A DNA stretch of 22,718 nt from IMG/VR virus record IMGVR_UViG_3300005912_000065, positions 1 through 22,718 of that record. One strand, 5' to 3'. Below the pieces are notes generated by a model. The model did no database searches. It was given only the letters and a program-made list of their open reading frames with translations, and was not told the DNA's origin. Origin of the DNA: a virus. This document shows, in pieces, positions 8,050-14,729 of this stretch. Position 1 is the stretch's first letter. Every line of letters begins with the position of its first letter. The position numbers were made by a program, and so were the translations under genes.

Positions 8050-8571
8050 TGCGTCGTTCCATCCACTTCTTGAGCCGCTTAGCTGTTTCGTTCGTCAGCT
8101 TCTTGCGACTTGGTTTCTCAGCATCCAACAACCACCAGAAGTGCCTAGGCCTCATTCGCCAAAACTCGGAAGGCTGAATCCCGAGCTTCTTAACTGCGAT
8201 CAGGTAGCAGCCTTTGACGAACGGCTCGTCTTTTTTCCTTCGTCTGGCTCCTCACCCGCTGGTGCACCGTCCATGAGTATCTCGATCAGCGTGCCGATGG
8301 CTTCAGCCACAATCAGCGTCTTCTTGCTTTCGTCGAGGCCTTTGATCTCATCCATCATCTTTGAGTGAACCTGTTCAGCGGTCACTCGTGCGCCAGCGAA
8401 GTTTAGCATCTCTGCGTAACAACGTGCCAGCTTGCGGAACTTGGGCCTTTCCGCCATGGATGCGAGCTCAGCCAGCGTAACGATGTCTTCAAGACGCTCG
8501 CCGAGCTCAAAAGCCTCATGCTCACCGATGGTGAACTTCTCCCCTAGCCATTCAATGTTGATCTGTTTCAT
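8033..8571 (-). CDS. Tail assembly chaperone, -1 frameshift fusion product (gpG-T-like, 179 aa)
   Basis: The chaperone gene carries the heptamer AAAAAAG at 8236-8230, in the right phase: zero-frame codons are AAA (8235-8233) and AAG (8232-8230). A -1 slip after codon 114 opens a frame that runs 65 more codons to a TAA at 8035-8033, inside the start of the tape measure gene. The extension begins DEPFVKGCYLIAVKKLGI and contains EFWRMRPRHFWWLL, then a Lys/Arg-rich helix. The FW...P...WW pattern resembles the C-terminal partners of tail chaperones (GTA rcc01693-like, lambda T-like). An AGGAG lies 11 bases upstream of the heptamer and a short inverted repeat GACGA..TCGTC follows it, as in known stimulatory contexts. 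The fusion is expected to recruit tape measure and tube proteins during assembly. Confidence 0.8.
8200..8571 (-). CDS. Tail assembly chaperone, unshifted product (gpG-like, 123 aa)
   Basis: ATG at 8571-8569 lies three bases after the stop of the tail tube gene with no strong Shine-Dalgarno sequence, suggesting coupling to that gene. The N-terminus is a short beta segment (INIEWLGEKFTIGEHEAFELGERLED) followed by helices, as in small tail chaperones encoded between tail tube and tape measure genes. The last nine residues (TSRSSKAAT) come after the slippery site and are replaced in the fusion. Zero-frame stop TGA is at 8202-8200. By analogy with lambda gpG, the short form is made in large excess over the fusion and is absent from the finished virion. 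Confidence 0.85.
   Translation of the reverse strand: MKQINIEWLGEKFTIGEHEAFELGERLEDIVTLAELASMAERPKFRKLARCYAEMLNFAGARVTAEQVHSKMMDEIKGLDESKKTLIVAEAIGTLIEILMDGAPAGEEPDEGKKTSRSSKAAT
8230..8236 (-). other. Programmed -1 ribosomal frameshift site (AAAAAAG)
   Basis: The minus strand reads GGA AAA AAG in the zero frame, which is the A AAA AAG heptamer used for -1 frameshifting in E. coli dnaX. AGGAG (8252-8248) ends 11 bases before the heptamer, close to the roughly 10-base spacing of the dnaX stimulator. A small hairpin GACGA-GCCGT-TCGTC (8230-8216) starts at the heptamer's last base. Continuation of a sensible protein in the -1 frame supports use of the site. Confidence 0.8.
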
Positions 8572-8574
8572 TGG

Positions 8575-8961
8575 TTAGGTCGCCGCCGTGTAGGTCCACG
8601 CCCCAGAGGATTGCAGTGATGCGGTAAAGGTAACAGCACCGTCATGCGCACCTGTTTCTTCGTAGTTGGCGATGTAGAAGTCGCCAGCGATGTCACCACC
8701 ATCAGCGAACTCAATCGTGATGTCGTCCAGCAACAGCGCGGAACCGAGTGCTGATCCGCGTATGGTCTGGTCTGCCCAAACACCCGAAACTGAGATGTCC
8801 AGTGCGCGCATGCCCGCAAAATTAGCAAGGGTGCGGAACCCGTCATCGCCGATTGAGGTGATGTCAACGGGAGAGTTATCGACGGAAACGCCGTTTTCCT
8901 GAGCCCCAGCAATGGCCACGGCATTTTTCAGGATCAGTAGGTCGCGGCCTGTGTCAGCCAT
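8575..8961 (-). CDS. Major tail (tube) protein, TP901-1 family-like (128 aa)
   Basis: ATG at 8961-8959 has AAGGAG eight bases upstream and a promoter-like element just before it, fitting a highly expressed virion protein. The N-terminus GRDLLILKN, then VDITSIGDDGFRTL and G.RALDISVSGVW, are the pattern of the TP901-1/GTA gp9 tube family. The C-terminal half gives GDFYIANYEETGAHDGAVTFTASLQSSGAWTY, the usual ending of this fold. Length fits (about 130-140 aa). It polymerises around the tape measure to form the tail tube. Neighbours are the tail terminator upstream and the chaperone downstream. Confidence 0.88.
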   Translation of the reverse strand: MADTGRDLLILKNAVAIAGAQENGVSVDNSPVDITSIGDDGFRTLANFAGMRALDISVSGVWADQTIRGSALGSALLLDDITIEFADGGDIAGDFYIANYEETGAHDGAVTFTASLQSSGAWTYTAAT

Positions 8962-8993
8962 TGGTCAGACTCCTTGTGTTTGGTCCTGGTTGG

Positions 8994-9022
8994 ATTGTAA
9001 TTGAAAATAAGGAATTTGGAAA
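8994..9022 (-). promoter_or_regulatory. Sigma70-like promoter for the tail module
   Basis: On the minus strand: TTTCCA (9022-9017), 17-base spacer, TACAAT (8999-8994). Predicted start of transcription is near 8987, 26 bases before the ATG of the tail tube gene, and the short leader holds an AAGGAG site. The element fills the 70-base gap between the tail terminator and tail tube genes and matches the three other copies in the window. Confidence 0.7.
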
Positions 9023-9031
9023 GTCCATTGA

Positions 9032-9445
9032 TTAGCTCCTCGTGAACACAACACGGAACATCAACATGCCCCGCTTGGTATGGCCATCAGGGTCTTTGGA
9101 ATACACAGAAGATTGCTGCACAGTCATGACATGCGATGCGTCTGCGATTGTCAGCGGCTGTTGGTGAAGTGCATTGGTGATCGCCGAGCCTATGCCTTTT
9201 GCCTCAAGGAAGTTGTTCGCGCGCGACCAAATGTCGATCTGGCACAAAGCCTCTGTCCCAAAGAATGTCTTGCTGTCCCAAGGCGCGAGGTTGTCGCTGC
9301 CGATGGTGACGTAAGGAAACGGCACGTCCGACCCTGCATCCAAAGGCTGCTGCACATCAGCATACACCCCGTCAATCAGCCCCATCAGCGTTGCGTCTCC
9401 AGTCAGCTTGTTGTAGATTGCTCGCTGTAGGTTCTCGCCATTCAT
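9032..9445 (-). CDS. Tail terminator / completion protein, DUF3168-like (137 aa)
   Basis: ATG overlaps the upstream stop as ATGA. Typical DUF3168 pattern: an N-terminal helix (LQRAIYNKLTGD), then L.GLIDGVYADVQQP, then FPYVTIGSDNLAPWDSK, then CQIDIWSR.N....AKGIGSAITNALH and a terminal strand pair (KRGMLMFRVVF). Length is right for the family. These proteins cap the growing tail tube and fit it to the head connector (GTA gp8, lambda gpU). The position between the gp10-like gene and the tail tube gene fits. Confidence 0.85.
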   Translation of the reverse strand: MNGENLQRAIYNKLTGDATLMGLIDGVYADVQQPLDAGSDVPFPYVTIGSDNLAPWDSKTFFGTEALCQIDIWSRANNFLEAKGIGSAITNALHQQPLTIADASHVMTVQQSSVYSKDPDGHTKRGMLMFRVVFTRS

Positions 9446-9879
9446 CGTGCGGCCCTCCTTATAGCAGCCTCAACACGACGCACGTATTTGGGCTCTTCCT
9501 CTTGCACAGACGGAACCCAGTTTGGACGCCGTGCGATGGTGCGTGTCCCGAACTCTAGGTAAGGTCCGTATTCGACCTCTGTGCCCACCTCAATCGTCAT
9601 TGGCCCAGCGTCCTTAATCGTCACAGAGTTGGCCAGCCGACCTGTGTCCGTTGCGGGTGCCTCGCCAGCAGCAGAGGCTTGGTGGGTGCGGCGCGGATTG
9701 TATTTCTCATAGATCTCACCCGTGGCTGGGCCGCGCTGATACTTCTTGACCACAGCTCCACGCAGCGACAGGCCTGTTGCGTCAACAGCCTTCTTGACTT
9801 CCTTTTGCGCATCTTCGTCCAGCCTGCGCAGCGCACGATTTAAAGCCTCTGTTCCTTCAAGCCTCAGCGTAACGCTCAT
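9442..9879 (-). CDS. HK97 gp10-like head-tail / tail completion protein (145 aa)
   Basis: Start taken as ATG 9879-9877, which overlaps the upstream stop as ATGA; a longer reading would only extend back through the preceding gene. The family pattern is clear: L.G...L..AL..L...A.KEV in an N-terminal helix, then an Arg-rich TGEIYEKYNPRRTH loop, TDTGRLANSVTI, then IEVGTEVEYGPYLEFGT and RPNWVPS. This is the HK97 gp10 type, involved in joining or completing the tail. It lies between the stopper and terminator genes as expected. Confidence 0.87.
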   Translation of the reverse strand: MSVTLRLEGTEALNRALRRLDEDAQKEVKKAVDATGLSLRGAVVKKYQRGPATGEIYEKYNPRRTHQASAAGEAPATDTGRLANSVTIKDAGPMTIEVGTEVEYGPYLEFGTRTIARRPNWVPSVQEEEPKYVRRVEAAIRRAAR

Positions 9880-10220
9880 GTTGGAACCCCGCCAGCAAGA
9901 TCGATCTCGAGCCACTTGTCCGCGAACTCAACGTTGTTCATAGCCACGATGTCATATCGCTTGCCACGGATCACAACACGATCGGTCTGCAGGATGTTGT
10001 CAGTGTAGCGGCAAACAATCCGCAGAGCAGTCCGCGCCTCAACCCGCTCACCTGACCATTGCTCTCTGCCAGAGAAGCTCTTGACCAAAGCACGCTTGGC
10101 TGAGCCACGCACACGCACCCAACTCTCGGTGAATCCACCAGCGCCATCGTCCGTCTTGCTCGAACGCTCAATCGATATGAGCGTGTTGAGCATTCCAGCG
10201 TGAACGTCGCAGCATTTCAT
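9876..10220 (-). CDS. Head-tail stopper / joining protein (SPP1 gp16-like, 114 aa)
   Basis: Start chosen at ATG 10220-10218: it has AGGAG six bases upstream and overlaps the preceding stop as ATGA. An in-frame start at 10304 would lie inside the upstream gene. The sequence shows a small beta-barrel pattern of the phage head-tail joining family: ISIER....DGAGGFTESWVRV.G.AKRALV, then SGREQWSGERVEARTALRIVCRYTD, then RVVIRGKRYDIVAMNNVEFADKWLEIDL. It would bind below the adaptor ring and close the DNA exit. Two cysteines (CC, residues 3-4) at the N-terminus are unusual. Confidence 0.85.
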   Translation of the reverse strand: MKCCDVHAGMLNTLISIERSSKTDDGAGGFTESWVRVRGSAKRALVKSFSGREQWSGERVEARTALRIVCRYTDNILQTDRVVIRGKRYDIVAMNNVEFADKWLEIDLAGGVPT

Positions 10221-10492
10221 ATCGTTCTCCTGACGACCACGGCCTTGGCGGGTGTTCTGTCTGCCCTTGCCCAAACACGAGCTTGGCCAGTCTGCTCTTG
10301 GCACTCAAAGTCGAACGCAGGAGGAAAGCTGTCGATCAGGATGTGTTCCGCATCAATGGCTGGTGCTGTCGCGCTGTCGTTAAAATGCAGCCGAACGTTG
10401 TTGGCTTTCTTGATCTGAAGAGCAAACGCTTTGTTGCCATTCAAGACCTCAGTCCATTGTTCGGCTGTCAAGTCATAGGCTACGGTCTGCAT
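10217..10492 (-). CDS. Small beta-rich phage protein of unknown function (91 aa)
   Basis: ATG at 10492-10490 starts one base after the adaptor stop and the gene ends in an ATGA overlap with the stopper gene, so it is part of the connector operon. No signal peptide, membrane segment or catalytic motif is visible. The N-terminus (VAYDLTAEQWTEVLNGNKAFALQI) and the ending (Q..VWARAD...A..VV.RR) resemble small virion-associated proteins found at this place in other phages. A minor connector or decoration role is a guess from position only. Confidence 0.75.
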   Translation of the reverse strand: MQTVAYDLTAEQWTEVLNGNKAFALQIKKANNVRLHFNDSATAPAIDAEHILIDSFPPAFDFECQEQTGQARVWARADRTPAKAVVVRRTI

Positions 10493-10493
10493 C

Positions 10494-11174
10494 TTAGATC
10501 CGTTGCGTTCTGTAGCGGTTGACCACAGTTGCCGCGCCGCTCATCTTCATCGCTTCAACAGGGTCGCACCCGTCCCCACGGTGGTTGAACAAATACGCAG
10601 CCAGTGCCTTGACAGCTCTGCGCAGAGGTGCAGGAACGTCGCTAGCTGCTGAGCCATAGCCAGCTGTGTATTCAATGATGATCGCGTTGTTTGCGCGCAA
10701 AGCAATAGGCCAAGTCGAGCCCAACTTCAGCGTTAGGCGACCAGGACGTTGGATTGCGTCAACATCGAACGTGGATGCGAGGCTGACTGTTTGCTCGTTG
10801 CTGTCCTCATCGTAGACTTTGACAGAATCAACGCTCAGCAGAGGATACTTCGGCAGGAACAGATCGGAATAGCTGTTTGACCCATACAGCTCGTTGATGT
10901 GGCCTTGACGAACACCATCCCACCACTCTTGCTTGCCCGATGGCCAGCGGTCGATGGCGAGCTTCCATGTTTGAGTGATCAAGCTAAGCCCAGAAGCCTG
11001 CTCAATCTCCTCACGCGCCTCAGCGATGATGTCAAGCAGGTATTCATGCTCGTCCTCGTCGTCAATGCGCAAGTGCTGGCGCATCTCTTCAAGGGTTACA
11101 GGCTCAATGGCTGGTGGTGTTACCAGCTCAGAGCCTTGGTATTGAAACAGCCCAACAGGGACGCGGATTGCCAT
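10494..11174 (-). CDS. Head-tail adaptor (gp6-like / phiE125 gp8-type, 226 aa)
   Basis: ATG overlaps the upstream stop as TAATG. The core is the typical adaptor pattern PVTLEEMRQHLRIDDEDEHEYLLDIIAEAREEIEQASGLSL, an N-terminal helical bundle, followed by TQTWKLAIDRWP. A central beta region (LPKYPLLSVDSVKVYD) and a late IIIEYTAGYG...VPAPLRRAVKALAAYLF helix complete it. This matches proteins annotated phiE125 gp8 family or GTA gp6. They form a ring under the portal. Context (after capsid, before stopper) agrees. Confidence 0.88.
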   Translation of the reverse strand: MAIRVPVGLFQYQGSELVTPPAIEPVTLEEMRQHLRIDDEDEHEYLLDIIAEAREEIEQASGLSLITQTWKLAIDRWPSGKQEWWDGVRQGHINELYGSNSYSDLFLPKYPLLSVDSVKVYDEDSNEQTVSLASTFDVDAIQRPGRLTLKLGSTWPIALRANNAIIIEYTAGYGSAASDVPAPLRRAVKALAAYLFNHRGDGCDPVEAMKMSGAATVVNRYRTQRI

Positions 11175-11395
11175 TAGCTTTGTCCTTTCTTGGATCGGGT
11201 GCGGACCTTGGTTTCAAGAACTTTCTCGACCTTGGTGTCCTCACGAGGATCAAACATTCGCTGCGCAGCTTTGTCAGCCAGCGCCCAGTCGGCAACCTTC
11301 CCTTCAACGATCTCGCCGAACCCAAAGGTGCTTACGCGAATTCCATCAGGTGCGCAGCGGTATCCGTCTTTCTTGGTGATCTTTGCGGTGGCCAT
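11174..11395 (-). CDS. Small phage protein of unknown function (73 aa)
   Basis: Start taken at ATG 11395-11393 because CAGGAG lies six bases upstream; a TTG two codons earlier is less likely. The protein is basic, beginning ATAKITKKDGYRCAPDG, with a small beta-like core (IRVSTFGFGEIVEGKVADWALADKAAQRM) and a Lys/Arg-rich tail. Small proteins with this core occur between capsid and adaptor genes in many phages, but I know of no proven role. The stop overlaps the adaptor start. Confidence 0.8.
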   Translation of the reverse strand: MATAKITKKDGYRCAPDGIRVSTFGFGEIVEGKVADWALADKAAQRMFDPREDTKVEKVLETKVRTRSKKGQS

Positions 11396-11451
11396 AACCA
11401 ACTCCTGTTCTTAGTGATGGGGCCAGCACCAGCCAGCCCCACTGACGAAGA

Positions 11452-11895
11452 TCAGGTCGCAGCAACCTTTGTGCCAACAAAGGTCGTGGCAGCACGGTGT
11501 GGCTTGTTAAGCACAGCGACGATCGAAACATCTGCGTCGGTGCCTGTGGTTCCGACCACATTGACACGAACGTAACGCTTCGAGCCTTTGTAGCCGATAC
11601 CACCAGCGACGGTATCGCCTGCGCCATCAGCCGTGACAGCGATCGAGATTTGACCGTCAACCGAATCACCAGCAGCAATCGCAGCCGCATCAGCAGCAGC
11701 AGTCGTGTCGCTGTGCTGGACTGCACAGGTAAACCCAGCAGCCGTTCCAGCGTCGGTGATCGTGTTGTTGACAACCATAAGTGTGCAGGCGTCGAAATCT
11801 AGGACATCAACCCAAGCCGATGCGGCAGGGGTGGTGCCAGACAGGTTAAGGTTGCCAAGGTGGACGACCTGCTTGTTGTTCAGCATATCACGCAT
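11452..11895 (-). CDS. Probable head decoration / structural protein (147 aa)
   Basis: ATG at 11895-11893 has a very strong Shine-Dalgarno sequence (GAAGGAG, 7 bases). Second ATG four codons in is less well placed. The protein is low in aromatic residues and rich in Ala, Gly, Thr, Asp and Val, with the pattern LNLSGTTPA.SAWVDVLDF..CTLMV, then C.VQHSDT, DSVDGQISI and GYKGSKRYVRV. This fits small virion proteins sometimes labelled structural protein 3 family and placed right after the capsid gene. A capsid decoration role is probable from position and strong initiation signal, but not shown. Confidence 0.75.
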   Translation of the reverse strand: MRDMLNNKQVVHLGNLNLSGTTPAASAWVDVLDFDACTLMVVNNTITDAGTAAGFTCAVQHSDTTAAADAAAIAAGDSVDGQISIAVTADGAGDTVAGGIGYKGSKRYVRVNVVGTTGTDADVSIVAVLNKPHRAATTFVGTKVAAT

Positions 11896-11926
11896 TCTAG
11901 AACTCCTTCTCTCAGCGTGTTGGACA

Positions 11927-11952
11927 GGGGAGCAGCCTCATTGCCACTCCCC
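11927..11952 (-). other. Weak inverted repeat after the capsid gene
   Basis: GGGGAG and CTCCCC (6 bp, 14-base loop) lie in the 64-base gap between the capsid stop and the next ATG. No run of T follows on the minus strand, so I do not call it an intrinsic terminator. It could slow polymerase or protect the 3' end of the capsid message, or be chance. Confidence 0.3.
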
Positions 11953-11959
11953 CAGTTGA

Positions 11960-13264
11960 TTAGCTCGTCGAGAACTCGAGGAGCTTGATTGCCTCGAAGT
12001 TGATCACGTCGCCGCCCACCCGCTTGGTGGTGTAAAATTCGACGTAAGGCTTCGCGGAGTAGGGGTCGCGCAGCGTGCGGATGCCCACCCGATCAACGAT
12101 CTGGTAAGCAGCGCGCATGTCGCCAACTGCGATCGACAGCGAACCCGTTGCGGGGTTGGGCATGTCTTCAAACGCAGCGATTGGGTAGCCCAGAAGCGAT
12201 GCAGGCTGTCCAGCGGCGATCCCAGGGGACCACAGGTATGCGCCATCCGAGTCCTTGAGCTTGCGAGCGAGCTTGGTCGTCGCGCGGTTCATGAACCAAG
12301 TTGCATTGGCACGGTACTGAGCTTTCAGACCATACAGCGCATCGATCAATGCATCACCACCGTTTGGAGCAGCATCGAATGCGCCGTTGGCACCAGTGTT
12401 GATGCGCTCGATCGTCCCAGGAAGGGTCGTGCCGTCAACATAGGTCAGGAAGCCACGAGGCTTGTTCACCCCGTTGCCCGAAACGAATGCAGCAGCTTCG
12501 TCACGAGCGAACTTCTCAGATACCTTGCCTGCCAGCCACGCTTCCATGTTGATCTCGGCGTCGTCGAGGATCTTCTGGGTGGCCTTTGGCTTGGCATAAA
12601 GCTCATGGACAGGAATGCGCCACTTGCCGAGCTGAGGGGTGCCAGTGTCAGGGCGACCATCAGTCTCACCAACCCAGCCCGACACAGCTTCTTCGAGGTC
12701 AAACAGACCTTCCAGAGAGTCCGTCGAGATGACTTGGATCGAAGCGTATGCACGCATCGGCGAAGTCTCGAACACCTTGGTGACGATGGCACCCGACATG
12801 TCGGGGTGAACCACGTAGCCACCATCAGGGTCCGTGCCGACCGACAGAGCTTTCTTCTCATCAGCGCCGATGATCTCGTCGCCTTTGCGGAGGAAGGTGT
12901 CAAATGCCTGCTTGTAGCCATCCAGCTCTTTGGCGCCGAAGTCTTCAACGCGGGTGCCGCGCGAGCGAGCAACCATGTTTGCCCACTTGGCAGCTTTGGC
13001 GTCAAGATCGATCTCGTTGCCGTTCTTGTCGGTCACGGTGCGCGACTGACGCTTCATGGCCAGCTCAAACTGGTCGAGGCGAGCCTGCTTGGCGTCCATG
13101 TCTTTTTCGATCTTGGCCAGCTTCTCTTCGAGCAGCGGGTCAGCCGAGCCTTTGGCTTCGATCTCTTTGATGCGCTGGTCGTTGGCTTCCTTGAAAGCCT
13201 CAAAGCCAGTTTTCACACCTTCGACTGCTTTTGCCAATTCCTTGGCATCGAATTGATCACTCAT
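11960..13264 (-). CDS. Major capsid protein, HK97 fold (434 aa)
   Basis: ATG at 13264-13262 overlaps the protease stop as ATGA and has AGGAG eight bases upstream. Residues ~1-75 form a charged coiled coil, the delta (scaffold) domain of HK97-type capsids. Residues ~130 onward give the family signature: ALSVGTDPDGGYVVHPDMSGAIV, RAYASIQVISTDS, then W.GETDGRPDTGTPQLGKWRIPVHELYAKP and a following ILDDAEINMEAWLAGK helix, and RDEAAAFVSGNGVNKPRGFL. The prohead protease next door would remove the N-terminal coil; the cleavage point is probably in the Lys-rich stretch before ALSVGT, by analogy. Total length suits the family. Confidence 0.95.
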   Translation of the reverse strand: MSDQFDAKELAKAVEGVKTGFEAFKEANDQRIKEIEAKGSADPLLEEKLAKIEKDMDAKQARLDQFELAMKRQSRTVTDKNGNEIDLDAKAAKWANMVARSRGTRVEDFGAKELDGYKQAFDTFLRKGDEIIGADEKKALSVGTDPDGGYVVHPDMSGAIVTKVFETSPMRAYASIQVISTDSLEGLFDLEEAVSGWVGETDGRPDTGTPQLGKWRIPVHELYAKPKATQKILDDAEINMEAWLAGKVSEKFARDEAAAFVSGNGVNKPRGFLTYVDGTTLPGTIERINTGANGAFDAAPNGGDALIDALYGLKAQYRANATWFMNRATTKLARKLKDSDGAYLWSPGIAAGQPASLLGYPIAAFEDMPNPATGSLSIAVGDMRAAYQIVDRVGIRTLRDPYSAKPYVEFYTTKRVGGDVINFEAIKLLEFSTS

Positions 13265-13902
13265 TTGAACATCTCCTGTAGCTGAGCGAGTTGTGTTTGA
13301 AGAGCCTTAAGCTCCTCAGGATCAACCTTTTCTGCAACATCGTCCCGATGAGCAGCGAGGCCTTTGAAACCATCAGCCGCAATGGCCTTGGCTTCGCTCT
13401 GAGAAAAACCCACGTCCCGTAAGGCTTTCTCAAAATCACGGATGGTGCTGATGGACTTGATCGCTGTGATCTTGGCATCAGGCAGCATCGGGAATGTCAC
13501 GAGGCTGATCTCAAACAGATCTACCTCAAGCAACTTGCGGATGGCACCACCACCCTCGTCTGTTGCGGCGATTGTGCGGTAGCCGATGGACATTGAGTCA
13601 ATCGCATCGGCCTTCATCAGCGCAATCGCCTCAGCGCCTTTCTGCACGTCCTTCAGCACTCGGCCTTTGACATACAACCCACGCTCGTCTTCCTTGATCT
13701 CGTCCCAGACGCCGATAACCTGTGCGGTGTCGTGCTGCCACAGCATCTTGACCTTGCGTTTGCCAAGGCTTTTTGCGAATGCCCCTCGTTCAACAACATC
13801 CATGCCTTGATCAACAACACCGAACACTGAGGCATATCCCTCGAACACGCCGTCGGTGTCTGGTTCTCTTTTCAGCTCAAAGCTGAGGAATTTCTGCTCC
13901 AT
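13261..13902 (-). CDS. Prohead (HK97-type, S78) protease (213 aa)
   Basis: Start chosen at ATG 13902-13900 (EQKFLSFELKRE...), which gives the usual N-terminus of the family and lies about 25 bases after the predicted transcription start. In-frame starts at 13935 and 13953 lie inside the promoter-like element and lack a good ribosome site, although read-through transcripts could use them. Family motifs: DGVFEGYASVFGVVD....V..GAF, then MLWQHDT with the likely catalytic His57, and DSMSIGYRT with the likely catalytic Ser105; residues 118-140 (IRKLLEVDLFEISLVTFPMLPDAKI) are also typical. The C-terminus is a coiled coil ending near EELKALQTQLAQLQEMF. It cuts the capsid N-terminal domain during maturation. 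Confidence 0.9.
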   Translation of the reverse strand: MEQKFLSFELKREPDTDGVFEGYASVFGVVDQGMDVVERGAFAKSLGKRKVKMLWQHDTAQVIGVWDEIKEDERGLYVKGRVLKDVQKGAEAIALMKADAIDSMSIGYRTIAATDEGGGAIRKLLEVDLFEISLVTFPMLPDAKITAIKSISTIRDFEKALRDVGFSQSEAKAIAADGFKGLAAHRDDVAEKVDPEELKALQTQLAQLQEMFK

Positions 13903-13933
13903 GGACTCGCCTGTGTCAGTGCGCTTTGTTTGC

Positions 13934-13962
13934 ATTGTAATTGTTTTGGACATTTTTGGAAA
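13934..13962 (-). promoter_or_regulatory. Sigma70-like promoter for protease and capsid
   Basis: On the minus strand: TTTCCA (13962-13957), 17-base spacer, TACAAT (13939-13934). Predicted start of transcription is near 13927. It lies between the end of the MuF-like gene and the protease start, so it would supply extra transcript for the protease, capsid and decoration genes. Same spacing and boxes as the elements at 1087 and 8994. Confidence 0.7.
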
Positions 13963-13967
13963 GCCTC

Positions 13968-14729
13968 TCAATCTACGATGTGGCTGATAGCGCAGCGACA
14001 GTTAATGATGTTGGCTCCGCTGCCCGCTGGATCACCAGGAAACATGAGCAGCTCACCACCAACACGGAACGGCTGATCAATCGGAACGACCTGTCCATCA
14101 GCCTCAGCGTGCGTAGTCCGCGTGCGCTCGTCCGCCGCTGCGACCCATTCCTTGCGCACGTCCAGCCCAGTCGCACGCGCCGCGCCATCAGCGCCATAGT
14201 TGGCTGCGCCGTGGGTCTCTGTCCGTGCTATCAATGCGCCACGCTGTCGGCTGATCAACGGGATGTTCCCAGAGATGCGCCGCGCGATCGCGTCAACACC
14301 CTCGCCTGCCTGCTGGCCGAGCTTGATCTGGTTGACGACCTGCTGGCGAGTGGTCTCGCTGACAGAGGTTATGCGCCTGCGGATCATCTCAAGCCCAAGG
14401 TATTCGGTGGCTAGACGCAAAAAGAACTCGCGGAATGACTTGGTCTCAAGAACCTTGCCCAAAGACTTCCCTTGATCAATGACACGCTCTCCGAATGCCT
14501 CAATGGACAACGTGGCCATCTCCTGATACAAGCCAGCGACTGCCCGCTCATGCCATTCTGGCAGGTCTGGTGCGCGGCCTGTGGCTTTGAACTGATCGGC
14601 CATGGCAGTGGACGCGCGTGCGATCTCAGACGCAAGAACCCTGCGGAACTTTCGCTCAAGCACCAACAGAATGCGCTCCTGCCTGCGCTGCTCCCTGCGT
14701 GGGTCGCTATCAGTCAGTCTTTTTGCCAT
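13968..14729 (-). CDS. MuF / SPP1 gp7-like head morphogenesis protein (253 aa)
   Basis: ATG at 14729-14727 overlaps the portal gene by 20 bases and has AGGA four bases upstream. The first half is helical and Arg-rich. The second half carries the family signature: a helix ending IARTETHGAANYGA, then RKEWVAAADERTRTTHAEADGQVVPIDQPF, then GELLMFPGDPAGSGANIINCRCA. The conserved RTET, H.. and NCRC residues are all present. These proteins enter the prohead with the portal and are ejected or aid assembly. No toxin domain is fused at the C-terminus, unlike some MuF proteins. Confidence 0.9.
   Translation of the reverse strand: MAKRLTDSDPRREQRRQERILLVLERKFRRVLASEIARASTAMADQFKATGRAPDLPEWHERAVAGLYQEMATLSIEAFGERVIDQGKSLGKVLETKSFREFFLRLATEYLGLEMIRRRITSVSETTRQQVVNQIKLGQQAGEGVDAIARRISGNIPLISRQRGALIARTETHGAANYGADGAARATGLDVRKEWVAAADERTRTTHAEADGQVVPIDQPFRVGGELLMFPGDPAGSGANIINCRCAISHIVD

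Noticed and set aside
11927-11952. Intrinsic terminator after the capsid gene
   Set aside because: The stem is only six base pairs with a 14-base loop and there is no T run on the transcribed side; the next genes seem part of the same operon.
12605-13285. 226-codon plus-strand open frame opposite the capsid gene
   Set aside because: The minus strand encodes an unmistakable HK97-fold capsid protein; the antisense frame follows from its codon bias.
14724-14729. TACAAT on the minus strand before the MuF gene as a fifth promoter
   Set aside because: No TTTCC-like box lies 17 bases upstream and the hexamer overlaps the AGGA-N4-ATG start region inside the portal gene.
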